Part shown: positions 28,869-36,960 of the stretch, piece after piece
Position numbering within the stretch: the first letter of the stretch is position 1
How the letters are laid out: every line of letters begins with the position of its first letter
Source: Anaerolineaceae bacterium
GTDB taxonomy: Bacteria; Chloroflexota; Anaerolineae; Anaerolineales; Anaerolineaceae
Assembly: GCA_011620555.1 (NCBI GenBank)
Contig: WOYY01000025.1
Span: 1-64,000 of the forward strand
DNA length: 64,000 nucleotides
Reading direction: 5' to 3'
Made by a program: the position numbers and the translations under genes
Notes under the pieces: model-generated
The model's database searches: none
What the model saw: the letters and a program-made list of their open reading frames with translations, nothing else
What the model was told of the DNA's origin: nothing

Positions 28869-29735
28869 ATGAATGACATCCCCGTATTGGCTGTGATCGG
28901 TGGCTCTGGATTATATGAATTTGAAGACATCACCGATGTTGAAACCCTTGAAGTTGCGACCCCCTATGGCAACCCCAGCTCCCCCATCACCATCGGGCGG
29001 ATCAAGGGTAAAAAGGTCGCCTTTTTGGCGCGGCATGGCATAGGCCACACCTTTTCTCCCAGCGATGTCCCCTACCGGGCAAACATCTATGCCCTGAAAT
29101 CCCTGGGAATCAAACGGGTCGTCAGCGTCAGCGCCTGCGGCTCCCTGCGGGAAGCCTATGTCCCCGGCTACATCGTCATCCCGGACCAGATCTTCGATTT
29201 CACCCACAAACGAGAGCGGAGCTTCTTCGGCAAAGGCTTGGTCGCCCATGTCAGCGTGGCAGAACCCTTCTGCCAATCGCTCTCGGATACGCTGGAAGAA
29301 GCCGTCAAGGCCAATGACGCCCTCTATCACCGCGGCGGCACTTATATCACCATTGAAGGCCCGCGCTTCTCCACCAAGGGCGAATCCCGTCTCTACCGTC
29401 AGTGGGGGCTGGACATCATCGGCATGACCGCCGCCCCGGAGGTCTTTCTCGCCCGTGAAGCGGAGATGTGCTACACCACGATGGCCCATGTCACGGACTA
29501 TGACGTTTGGCATGTGAACGAAGCGGCGGTGACCGTGGAAATGGTGATCGAAACCCTGCAGAAAAATATCAAACTGGCCCAGAACACCATCCGCACCATG
29601 GTCGATCTGATCGACCCGGATGCCGACTGCGCCTGTGAGGACGCCCTGAGCACCGCGGTCATCACCCATCCCAGCGCCATTGAACCCGAAAAACGCCAAG
29701 AAGTGGATTTGCTGGTCAGGAAGTATCTGGATTAA
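28869..29735 (+). CDS. mtnP: S-methyl-5'-thioadenosine phosphorylase (MTAP/PNP family)
   Basis: VIGGSGLYEFEDI, RHGIGHTFSPSDVPYRANIYALKSLGIKRVVSVSACGSL, IIGMTAAPEVFLAREAEMCYTTMAHVTDYD. Confidence 0.95.
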   Translation: MNDIPVLAVIGGSGLYEFEDITDVETLEVATPYGNPSSPITIGRIKGKKVAFLARHGIGHTFSPSDVPYRANIYALKSLGIKRVVSVSACGSLREAYVPGYIVIPDQIFDFTHKRERSFFGKGLVAHVSVAEPFCQSLSDTLEEAVKANDALYHRGGTYITIEGPRFSTKGESRLYRQWGLDIIGMTAAPEVFLAREAEMCYTTMAHVTDYDVWHVNEAAVTVEMVIETLQKNIKLAQNTIRTMVDLIDPDADCACEDALSTAVITHPSAIEPEKRQEVDLLVRKYLD

Positions 29736-29737
29736 CC

Positions 29738-32377
29738 GTGGATCGTTTATTTCCCATCCGCGAAGAGGATTCCCAGGTCAATAAGCTCCAGAGCCGCCTG
29801 CTGGTCATCGCTGCGCTGCTGGTGCTCGCCCTGGCGATCACCCTGACGATCAGCCCTGCCGTGCGCTATCACACCGGCGGTGAGGATTACCGCTGGTCGC
29901 ACTGGCTCGGTGTTCTGGGCTGGTTCGCGGTTTTCACCGTGCTGAACAGGCAGTCCAGGCGGAAACTCCCTCACCGGGACCCTTACCTGCTGCCCATTGT
30001 GGCCGCCCTGACCGGGATCGGCCTGATGATGATCTGGCGGCTCTATCCAGACCTGGGCCAACGCCAAACGATCTGGCTGGTCCTTTCGGGCGGGGTGGTT
30101 TTCCTGGGTTTGGCCTATCCCCAGGTCCTGACCTATCTGAAAAAGTACAAATACATTTGGCTGGTCCTTGGCCTGATCCTGGTCGGCCTGACGATCATCT
30201 TCGGGCAAAACCCAAGCGGGTCAGGCCCGGCTCTGTGGCTGAAAATCTTTGATTTCTATTTCCAGCCCTCCGAACCGCTCAAACTCCTGATGGTCGTCTA
30301 CCTGGCGGGTTTTTTCACCGACCGCTTCATCCTCAAGAAAAACAGGCTTGCGCCCATCTTCCCCACCCTCGTTGTGGTTGTCATGGCGCTGGCATTGCTC
30401 ATCTCCCAAAAAGACCTCGGGACCGCGATTATCTTCCTGGCGCTTTACCTCCTGATGCTCTATTCGATCAACGGTAACCGCTGGGTGATCTGGGCAACAC
30501 CTTTGGTCCTGCTCATTGCCGGCACAATCGGCTATCTTTTCATTGATATCGTCCACATCCGCCTATCGACCTGGTTGCACCCCTTCGCCGATCCAAGCGG
30601 TAGTTCCTACCAGATCATCCAGTCCATGATCGGGATCGCATCCGGCGGCACTCTGGGCACCGGACTGGGCATGGGCAGCCCTGGACTGATCCCGGTGGCC
30701 GTTTCCGATTTCATTTATGCCGCCATCGGTGAAGAGCTGGGCCTGGTCGGGCTGCTGGTGGTTGTCGGTCTGATTGCGCTGCTCGTCTACCGGGCCGTCA
30801 AAATCGCGAATCAGTCCACCGATATTTTCAACCGCTATCTGGCCAGCGGGATCGCCTATTATTTTGGCTTTCAGAGCATCCTGATCATCGGCGGCAACAT
30901 TGGCCTGCTCCCCCTGACGGGCGTCACCCTGCCCTTCATCTCCTACGGCGGCTCATCCCTGCTGGTTTCCTTCATTGCCCTGGCGATCTTGCTGACGATC
31001 AACGAAGCGCCGCAGGAAGGATCCAACACCCAGCCCGCCCCCCGCAATCCAAAAACCAACTGGTCTGCGATCATCCTGGTCGGCTTTCAGGTCCTCGAAT
31101 TCCTGGTCAGCAGCCTTTACGGCTTTTGGTTTAAAGACGCTCTCATCGCCCGCCCGGAAAACCCCCGCTGGGCCATCGCGGACCGCTTTGTCCCTCTCGG
31201 CGATATCGTGGACCGGAATGGACAGGTCATCGTCAACAGCACAGGTGAGATTGGCGAAATCACCCGCGCGGCGGTCTACCCCGCCCTTTCACCCATTGTG
31301 GGCTATACCAACTCCATCTACGGCCAGACCGGGATCGAAGCCTCGATGTACCCCTATTTGCGCGGCCTGGTCGCGGAACGCGATCTGAAAGCCGCCACTC
31401 TTGAATGGGTCAATAACCAGCCCCCCGAAGGATTAGACGTCCGGCTGACCCTGGACCTGGGCATCCAGCAGACCGCGGACGAGCTACTGGGCGATAGCCG
31501 CGGGGCTGTGGTCCTGATGAATGCTGAGACGGGTGAAATCCTGACCATGGCATCCCACCCCTATTTCAACCTGGAGACGCTGGAGGAAGATTGGGCGTCT
31601 TTCAGCGATGAAGAGAACGGCCCCTTGGTCAACCGGGCGACCCAGGGAACCTACCCCATCGGGAGCGCACTTTTCCCCTTCCTCTTGGCCGATCAGATCG
31701 ATATCACTTCCAGTTTCGCCCGCCCGGAAAGCATCCTCCCCAGTCTCTCCATCGGGCCGCAATGCGCCACCCTGCCCCAAACTCTGGACTGGATGTCCAT
31801 TGTGACCCACGGCTGCGTGAACGCCCAGGCGGACCTGGCCGCCTATACAGGCTTGAATCCAGTCCAGAACCTCATCCAGCGCCTGGGCTTCTATTCCAGC
31901 CCGAACCTGCGGCTAACCGTGGCGCAATCCGCCCAAACCGGTGTGACCGATGAACGGGCGTTCTTCCGGGGCGAGGACCTGCTGGTCAGCCCGCTGCAGC
32001 TCGCCATCGCAGCCAGTTCGCTCTCCAATGACGGCACACTGCCCGCCCCCCGGATCGTGATCGGCTATGAAAATCAGGATAATCGCTGGGTGACCCTGCC
32101 CAAATTGGACAGCAGCAGTGCAGCTTTCACCGCGGACCGGGCGGGTCGCCTGACAACGCTCTTGGAAAACGACGCTGCCCTTCAATGGCAGGTCACTTCA
32201 ACCACGGAGACCGAAGAAGGCGAACCGGTCACCTGGTTCATGGCCGGCTCCTCCGCCAACTGGCAGGGGCAGCCTTTTGTCGTCGTGGTCGCTCTGGAGG
32301 CAGAGGCACCGGAGCAGGCCGCCGATCTTGGGTTGACCCTGCTCAACAGGGCCATGAACCTGACCTCAAACCATTAA
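29738..32377 (+). CDS. FtsW/RodA/SpoVE-type SEDS protein fused to a degenerate penicillin-binding-protein-like domain
   Basis: N-terminal SEDS region (LKIFDFYFQPSEPLKLLMVVYLAGFFTDR, LISQKDLGTAIIFLALYLLMLY, TGVTLPFISYGGSSLLVSF); C-terminal PBP-like region (DIVDRNGQVIVNSTG, LTLDLGIQQTADELL, GAVVLMNAETGEILTMASHPYFN). Confidence 0.92.
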   Translation: MDRLFPIREEDSQVNKLQSRLLVIAALLVLALAITLTISPAVRYHTGGEDYRWSHWLGVLGWFAVFTVLNRQSRRKLPHRDPYLLPIVAALTGIGLMMIWRLYPDLGQRQTIWLVLSGGVVFLGLAYPQVLTYLKKYKYIWLVLGLILVGLTIIFGQNPSGSGPALWLKIFDFYFQPSEPLKLLMVVYLAGFFTDRFILKKNRLAPIFPTLVVVVMALALLISQKDLGTAIIFLALYLLMLYSINGNRWVIWATPLVLLIAGTIGYLFIDIVHIRLSTWLHPFADPSGSSYQIIQSMIGIASGGTLGTGLGMGSPGLIPVAVSDFIYAAIGEELGLVGLLVVVGLIALLVYRAVKIANQSTDIFNRYLASGIAYYFGFQSILIIGGNIGLLPLTGVTLPFISYGGSSLLVSFIALAILLTINEAPQEGSNTQPAPRNPKTNWSAIILVGFQVLEFLVSSLYGFWFKDALIARPENPRWAIADRFVPLGDIVDRNGQVIVNSTGEIGEITRAAVYPALSPIVGYTNSIYGQTGIEASMYPYLRGLVAERDLKAATLEWVNNQPPEGLDVRLTLDLGIQQTADELLGDSRGAVVLMNAETGEILTMASHPYFNLETLEEDWASFSDEENGPLVNRATQGTYPIGSALFPFLLADQIDITSSFARPESILPSLSIGPQCATLPQTLDWMSIVTHGCVNAQADLAAYTGLNPVQNLIQRLGFYSSPNLRLTVAQSAQTGVTDERAFFRGEDLLVSPLQLAIAASSLSNDGTLPAPRIVIGYENQDNRWVTLPKLDSSSAAFTADRAGRLTTLLENDAALQWQVTSTTETEEGEPVTWFMAGSSANWQGQPFVVVVALEAEAPEQAADLGLTLLNRAMNLTSNH

Positions 32378-32385
32378 TTAAAAAG

Positions 32386-32417
32386 AAACGGACTGCTCAC
32401 TCAGAACAGTCCGTTTT
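32386..32417. terminator. bidirectional terminator between the SEDS-PBP gene and tyrS
   Basis: AAACGGACTG-CTCACTCAGAA-CAGTCCGTTTTT with flanking A/T tracts. Confidence 0.8.
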
Positions 32418-32425
32418 TGGATCTC

Positions 32426-33637
32426 TCAGATCACTTTGACAAACCGTCGTTTCCCGACCTGGATCACAGCTTCCTGCGGGATCGCCATATAGGGGTCGGC
32501 TGCTGCCTCGCCGTCAATCTTGATGCCCTTCTGGTCGATCAGCCGCCGGGCCTGGCTCTTGCTCTTCACCAAACCGCTGTCCACCAAAATATCCAGCAAG
32601 ACCGACTCCTCCGCGGGGTGAAATTCCGGGATCTCATCGGGCAGATCCCCTTTTTGAAACAGATTGATGAACTCTTTTTGCGCGTGTTCGGCGGCGTCTT
32701 CACCAAAAAAGGCGGAAGTGATCTCTTTTGCCAGCTCCATCTTGGCATCCCGCGGGTGCAGCGCGCCGGATGCCATCGTCCGCTCGAAGGCTTCGATCTC
32801 GTCGTTGGTCCAGCGGGTCACCAGCCGGCTGTAGCTGCCCATCGCCTTATCGGGGATGCTCATCACTTTGCCAAACATATCCTCGGGCGTGGTTTCGAGG
32901 GGGATGTCGTTCCCCAGCGATTTGCTCATCTTCAGCTCGCCATCCGTCCCGGGCAGGATCGGCAGGATGATGCCGATATTCGGCTTCACCCCAAAATAGG
33001 CCATGATCTTCCGGCTGGCGGTCATGATGTTGAACATCTGGTCCGTCCCGCCCACCTGAACGTCCGTTTCCAGTTTGTAGGCGTCGTAGCCCTGCATGAT
33101 GGCATAGAACAGCTCGTGGAAGTACACCGGCTCTTCATTGTCCCAGCGCTTGCGGAAGTTTTCGCGGGTCAGGAACTGCTGAATGGTGAAGTTGGAAGCC
33201 AGGTAGATCATGTCCTTGAGCATCAATTCGGAAAGCCATTCGGCATTGTAGCGCAGCTCAGTCTTTTCCCGGTCCAGGACCTTGAAAGCCTGCGCGGCAT
33301 AGGTCTCGGCGTTGGCCTGGACCTGCTCCTGTGAGAGCTGGGGGCGCAGTTGATCCTTGTCAGAGGGATCGCCGATCAGGGAGGTGTAAGTGCCGATGAG
33401 GAAGACCACATGGTGGCCCAATTCCTGAAACTGGCGCAATTTGCGCATGGTGACGGTGTGCCCAATGTGCAGATCGGGCTTGGTCGGGTCATACCCGCAG
33501 TAGACCCGCAGCGGCCGGCCTTCTTTTTCGGCCAGGATTAAGCGCTCCCGTAGTTCAGCCTCCATCATTTTGCGGGTGGTGTCATCACCATAATCCGTCC
33601 CGCGCATCAGATACGCTACTTGTTGGTCAATGTTCAT
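32426..33637 (-). CDS. tyrS: tyrosyl-tRNA synthetase
   Basis: RVYCGYDPTKPDLHIGHTVTMRKL, GTDQMFNIM, KMSKSLGNDI; start at MNIDQQ after GAGGAGG (ORF track begins at 33703). Confidence 0.97.
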   Translation of the reverse strand: MNIDQQVAYLMRGTDYGDDTTRKMMEAELRERLILAEKEGRPLRVYCGYDPTKPDLHIGHTVTMRKLRQFQELGHHVVFLIGTYTSLIGDPSDKDQLRPQLSQEQVQANAETYAAQAFKVLDREKTELRYNAEWLSELMLKDMIYLASNFTIQQFLTRENFRKRWDNEEPVYFHELFYAIMQGYDAYKLETDVQVGGTDQMFNIMTASRKIMAYFGVKPNIGIILPILPGTDGELKMSKSLGNDIPLETTPEDMFGKVMSIPDKAMGSYSRLVTRWTNDEIEAFERTMASGALHPRDAKMELAKEITSAFFGEDAAEHAQKEFINLFQKGDLPDEIPEFHPAEESVLLDILVDSGLVKSKSQARRLIDQKGIKIDGEAAADPYMAIPQEAVIQVGKRRFVKVI

Positions 33638-33679
33638 CGTTACCTCCTCAAACGAACACTTGCACAAAAATGAATCCGG

Positions 33680-33714
33680 ACAAAAATAAAACGCGCCCGT
33701 CAATCAAGGCGCGC
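33680..33714 (-). terminator. terminator hairpin in the tyrS leader
   Basis: minus strand CGCGCC-TTGATTGACG-GGCGCG followed by TTTTATTTTTG, inside the tyrS 5' UTR. Confidence 0.75.
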
Positions 33715-33740
33715 TCTTTTGCCCTCGACGGGTGTTTCTC

Positions 33741-33779
33741 TTAGTTATTGGCGTAATAATAGAATTTTGGTGCTCCCAT
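33741..33779 (-). CDS. putative tyrosine-rich leader peptide MGAPKFYYYANN upstream of tyrS
   Basis: ATG GGA GCA CCA AAA TTC TAT TAT TAC GCC AAT AAC TAA read directly from the minus strand; followed by antiterminator/terminator alternatives. Confidence 0.7.
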   Translation of the reverse strand: MGAPKFYYYANN

Positions 33780-33785
33780 ATCCCT

Positions 33786-33791
33786 ATTATA
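33786..33791 (-). promoter_or_regulatory. -10 element of the tyrS leader promoter
   Basis: perfect TATAAT on the minus strand, 6 nt before the leader ATG; no strong -35. Confidence 0.55.
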
Positions 33792-33905
33792 ACGAAAAAT
33801 TCGAGAAAATAAAGGCCTTTCACCCGCCAGGCCGCTTTAATCAAACCATAACCCGGCTGAAAACGCCAAATTTAACAAAGCTGATATAATTCAACCTGGT
33901 GTGCC

Positions 33906-34409
33906 ATGAACGAACCGGTATTAGTCCTTAATGCAAACTTTCAACCCATCAATATCACCTCGACGTACCGAGCAATTAACCTGGTCCTGGCCGAGAAAGC
34001 CACCCTGGTGATGAATGGTAGAGGATATATCCACTCGGTTTCACAGGCCTTCCCCCTGCCATCCGTCATTCGTCTCAACCGGATGGTCAAACGCCCCCGC
34101 TCCATCGTCAAACTGACCCGCAGGGAGATCTTCCGCCGAGATAATTTCACCTGCCAATACTGCGGGCGCAAGGTCAGCAATCTGACCATTGACCATGTGA
34201 TCCCCAGACACCTGGGAGGGGCCACCACCTGGCAAAACGTGGTGACCGCCTGCTCCCGCTGCAACCACCTCAAGGGCGGAATGACCCCCGCACAATCCGG
34301 CATGTACCCGCTCAGTACCCCCCAGGTGCCGCCGAGCACCGCCGCTTATCTTTTTGGCAGGCATTTGAACCAAAATCAGGAATGGCAGGAATTCCTGATC
34401 GGTTGGTAA
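33906..34409 (+). CDS. HNH endonuclease
   Basis: RREIFRRDNFTCQYCGRKVSNLTIDHVIPRHLGGATTWQNVVTACSRCNHLKGG. Confidence 0.94.
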   Translation: MNEPVLVLNANFQPINITSTYRAINLVLAEKATLVMNGRGYIHSVSQAFPLPSVIRLNRMVKRPRSIVKLTRREIFRRDNFTCQYCGRKVSNLTIDHVIPRHLGGATTWQNVVTACSRCNHLKGGMTPAQSGMYPLSTPQVPPSTAAYLFGRHLNQNQEWQEFLIGW

Positions 34410-34730
34410 ACAATATGAGCGGTAGGGCCAGTTAGTTTATTCCCAAAGCCATCAAATCTTCAATAAATTACATTCTTTTCAATGAAAAAGTCTTTCCTGA
34501 AAAATCAGGCTTTTATGTCCCAATCTGTTGTTTGTATTTAAGTAAGACCGAGAAAAATCATTTTCAACATCCGATTTTATGAAATAGATCGTTAAAAAAG
34601 CCATACATACAATGGAGAAAACCATGGTAAACTAGAGTGTATATAGCCGCAGCCATCACCCTTCTGGGGGGAAAAGTTGGCAAAAAAATCAAACATAGAA
34701 TTTCGGGAATATTCATTCAGGAGGGTTGTA

Positions 34731-35417
34731 ATGATTGGTTCAGAAAAAAAACGTAAAGTAAAATCTATCAGTTTGATCATCTTGGCTGTGACAGGTTTTG
34801 CCACCTTAGGCTGTAATTTATCCAATGCGGAAATTTGGGGTGCGAGTCGAATATTGGAAGATGATGAACGTGAAATGGTTGTCAATACTGCAGCTGCAAT
34901 AAATCAGGAGGCAACCAACAGGGCTGAACCTCCCGTGAGTGAAGAAGCTCTTGAACCAAATAATGCATTAGAATACTCATGGCAAATGGGAGTGCGCTGC
35001 ATCGAATCGCCAGGAAATGATCCATGTCCACTGGAAGCCTGTATCCCGGCTAGTGATCAATACAATGCAGTTTTAGAGAAAACTGTGGAATTATTTGGCA
35101 AAGCCAATCCGGATAATTATGAATGTGGCGCAGATTTCCGTTTTACGAACAATTCTGGTATGAATTTACTTATCTGGGCTAATTCTGTTAGCAATGAAGA
35201 TGACCTAATTACTATATTTCCGTGGAAAGTGGCAAAGGACGATATTATTGAAGAACATAACTACACTTTTTTTAGTCGCCATGAGGGTGTCGTAACATAC
35301 CGGAATATCACTGATTTTTATGTCTTGTACGATAATCCACACTGTGAGTGGATTCAATATGGTGATCCAGAATTAGGAAAGTTTGCCGTTGAGTTGATGA
35401 ACCCGTGTGGGGATTGA
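34731..35417 (+). CDS. hypothetical lipoprotein
   Basis: start after AGGAGG; signal peptide with lipobox-like FATLGCNLS; low-GC; family not recognised. Confidence 0.65.
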   Translation: MIGSEKKRKVKSISLIILAVTGFATLGCNLSNAEIWGASRILEDDEREMVVNTAAAINQEATNRAEPPVSEEALEPNNALEYSWQMGVRCIESPGNDPCPLEACIPASDQYNAVLEKTVELFGKANPDNYECGADFRFTNNSGMNLLIWANSVSNEDDLITIFPWKVAKDDIIEEHNYTFFSRHEGVVTYRNITDFYVLYDNPHCEWIQYGDPELGKFAVELMNPCGD

Positions 35418-36024
35418 TTTCAGGACTTGAATTAAATATATACCGGAAATCCGAAAATTTATGCTTGGATATTCCTTTATATTTATTTTTGTGATTCATT
35501 ACAAATCGATATCAGCGGTTTTACCACTGCTATACCTGGAGCAAGCTCACGGAGGATTTCGCAAAGGCAAATGGGTTCACATCTTCTTTAACCAATGGAC
35601 CTGCACTACAAAAAATGCGTTATTCTACTTTGTAAATAAATGACCCATCGGTGGTTCCAAGAATCAACTTAATAACATGAAAAAATAAATCATCTAGTGG
35701 TATTGAGATTCCTTTTAATAGAGCAAACTCACACGGTATTACGTGTACATATTACGGAATGGCTTGGTCATTAGTCGGCTAAGAACATCAAACCGATACA
35801 GGAAGCTGTACGGTATTCAATTTTGCTAACAAGTAAAAATTCTGACCTGAGGTAATTCCAATGTCCCCCTGGGATAAGCCCTTTTCGCTTGCTATACTCA
35901 AAATAATCTGACAACTTAATTATTCTTTCAATCCTTAGTCGGACTCTACCAGCTGGATGCGCACGTCAAGAGCGCGTAAGCACGAGTGTCTGGCTTTTGT
36001 TTTTAACACTTACCCGGAGGATCT

Positions 36025-36141
36025 ATGACGATATTAATCCCGGATATAGAAACTTTATCGGTTGGTGCAGTAAAAAAGAGTTTAATTCAAACAGGTTACC
36101 TTGAACCATTTATATCTGAAAATGATAAACAGCATTCTTGA
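36025..36141 (+). CDS. 38-aa small ORF, possible truncated gene remnant
   Basis: CGGAGGATCTATG start context; MTILIPDIETLSVGAVKKSLIQTGYLEPFISENDKQHS. Confidence 0.4.
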   Translation: MTILIPDIETLSVGAVKKSLIQTGYLEPFISENDKQHS

Positions 36142-36420
36142 GACGGCTGTGGAAACATCCAAGTTCACAAAAAGAAAGAAAAAAAGAAAATATTTTAGGA
36201 CGGGTAGCGGTTCAAGTTGAAGGGGGTTGAGAAAAGATACATTTAAAACCCTATCCAATATTTAAATATTGGAAAGAGGCGGGTGGGTTCCGCTTGTAAC
36301 CCACCCGGGATTTATCCTTTTGCTGCTTATCCTAAGCATAAAAAAACCCGCTTCATAAGTTGTAGTTTTCTAACTCACCCCACCTTTGACCCATCCCCCA
36401 TACACAAATCCCCATTCACC

Positions 36421-36456
36421 AACCCAAAAACCGCCTTGCTCAGGCGGTTTTGGGTT
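36421..36456 (-). terminator. terminator downstream of tmRNA
   Basis: minus strand AAAACCGCCT-GAGC-AAGGCGGTTTTTGGGTT hairpin plus T-tract. Confidence 0.75.
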
Positions 36457-36460
36457 CTAG

Positions 36461-36857
36461 TGGAGATGGCGGGAATCGAACCCGCGTCCGAAAGATTCGA
36501 CCCTCGAATATCTACGAGTGTAGTTGGCCTATTGAATCTCGCTCCAGGTTAGCCAGCCAACGAGGCCGACCCTTTCGCCAGCCGTTAGGACCCGAAAGCC
36601 CTTCTTTCATGCATTTAACGGCATCCTGCATGGCATCCTGACTTTGTGTCGCCACACTCATGCCCGGCCAGGAAAACGGACGATGAGGGACGTGACCTCT
36701 TAGGAGATCAGAGCTCTTAGCTCACAGCTTAGGCTGCGAGGGGGAGAGCCGCGTATTCAGTGCGATTGGCACTTAATGGGTGTACTGAGTTAACGAGGTC
36801 GGTACCTCTCGACTCGCAATCCGGGACCAGCCTCTCCCGTCGAAGCCAGTCATCCCC
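36461..36857 (-). ncRNA. ssrA: transfer-messenger RNA (tmRNA)
   Basis: 5' GGGGATGACTGGCTTCGACGGGAG, 3' GGACGCGGGTTCGATTCCCGCCATCTCCA with encoded CCA; internal tag reading frame GCC AAT CGC ACT GAA TAC GCG GCT CTC CCC CTC GCA GCC TAA (ANRTEYAALPLAA) at 36729-36770. Confidence 0.96.
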
Positions 36858-36869
36858 GAATGGACTCGT

Positions 36870-36875
36870 ATTATA
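36870..36875 (-). promoter_or_regulatory. -10 element of ssrA
   Basis: TATAAT on the minus strand, about 12 nt upstream of the mature 5' end. Confidence 0.55.
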
Positions 36876-36900
36876 CACGAAAGCTGTTAACGCTGCATAA

Positions 36901-36930
36901 GAAAAAAGGCCGCTCCGGATGGGGCGGCCT
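36901..36930 (-). terminator. terminator of the sugar ABC transporter operon
   Basis: minus strand GGCCGC-CCCATCCGGA-GCGGCC followed by TTTTTTC. Confidence 0.75.
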
Positions 36931-36960
36931 CTGTCTTACTTGGGAACGCTACTGGTGAAA

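Noticed and set aside
33650-33790. T-box riboswitch upstream of tyrS
   Set aside because: No AGGGTGGNACCGCG T-box sequence or specifier architecture seen, and the region is too short; the leader-peptide model fits better.
36283-36552. 89-aa ORF ending ...VEMAGIEPASERFDPRISTSVVGLLNLAPG
   Set aside because: Antisense translation of the tmRNA 3' end; MAGIEPASE-type ORFs are a known artefact at T-arm sequences.
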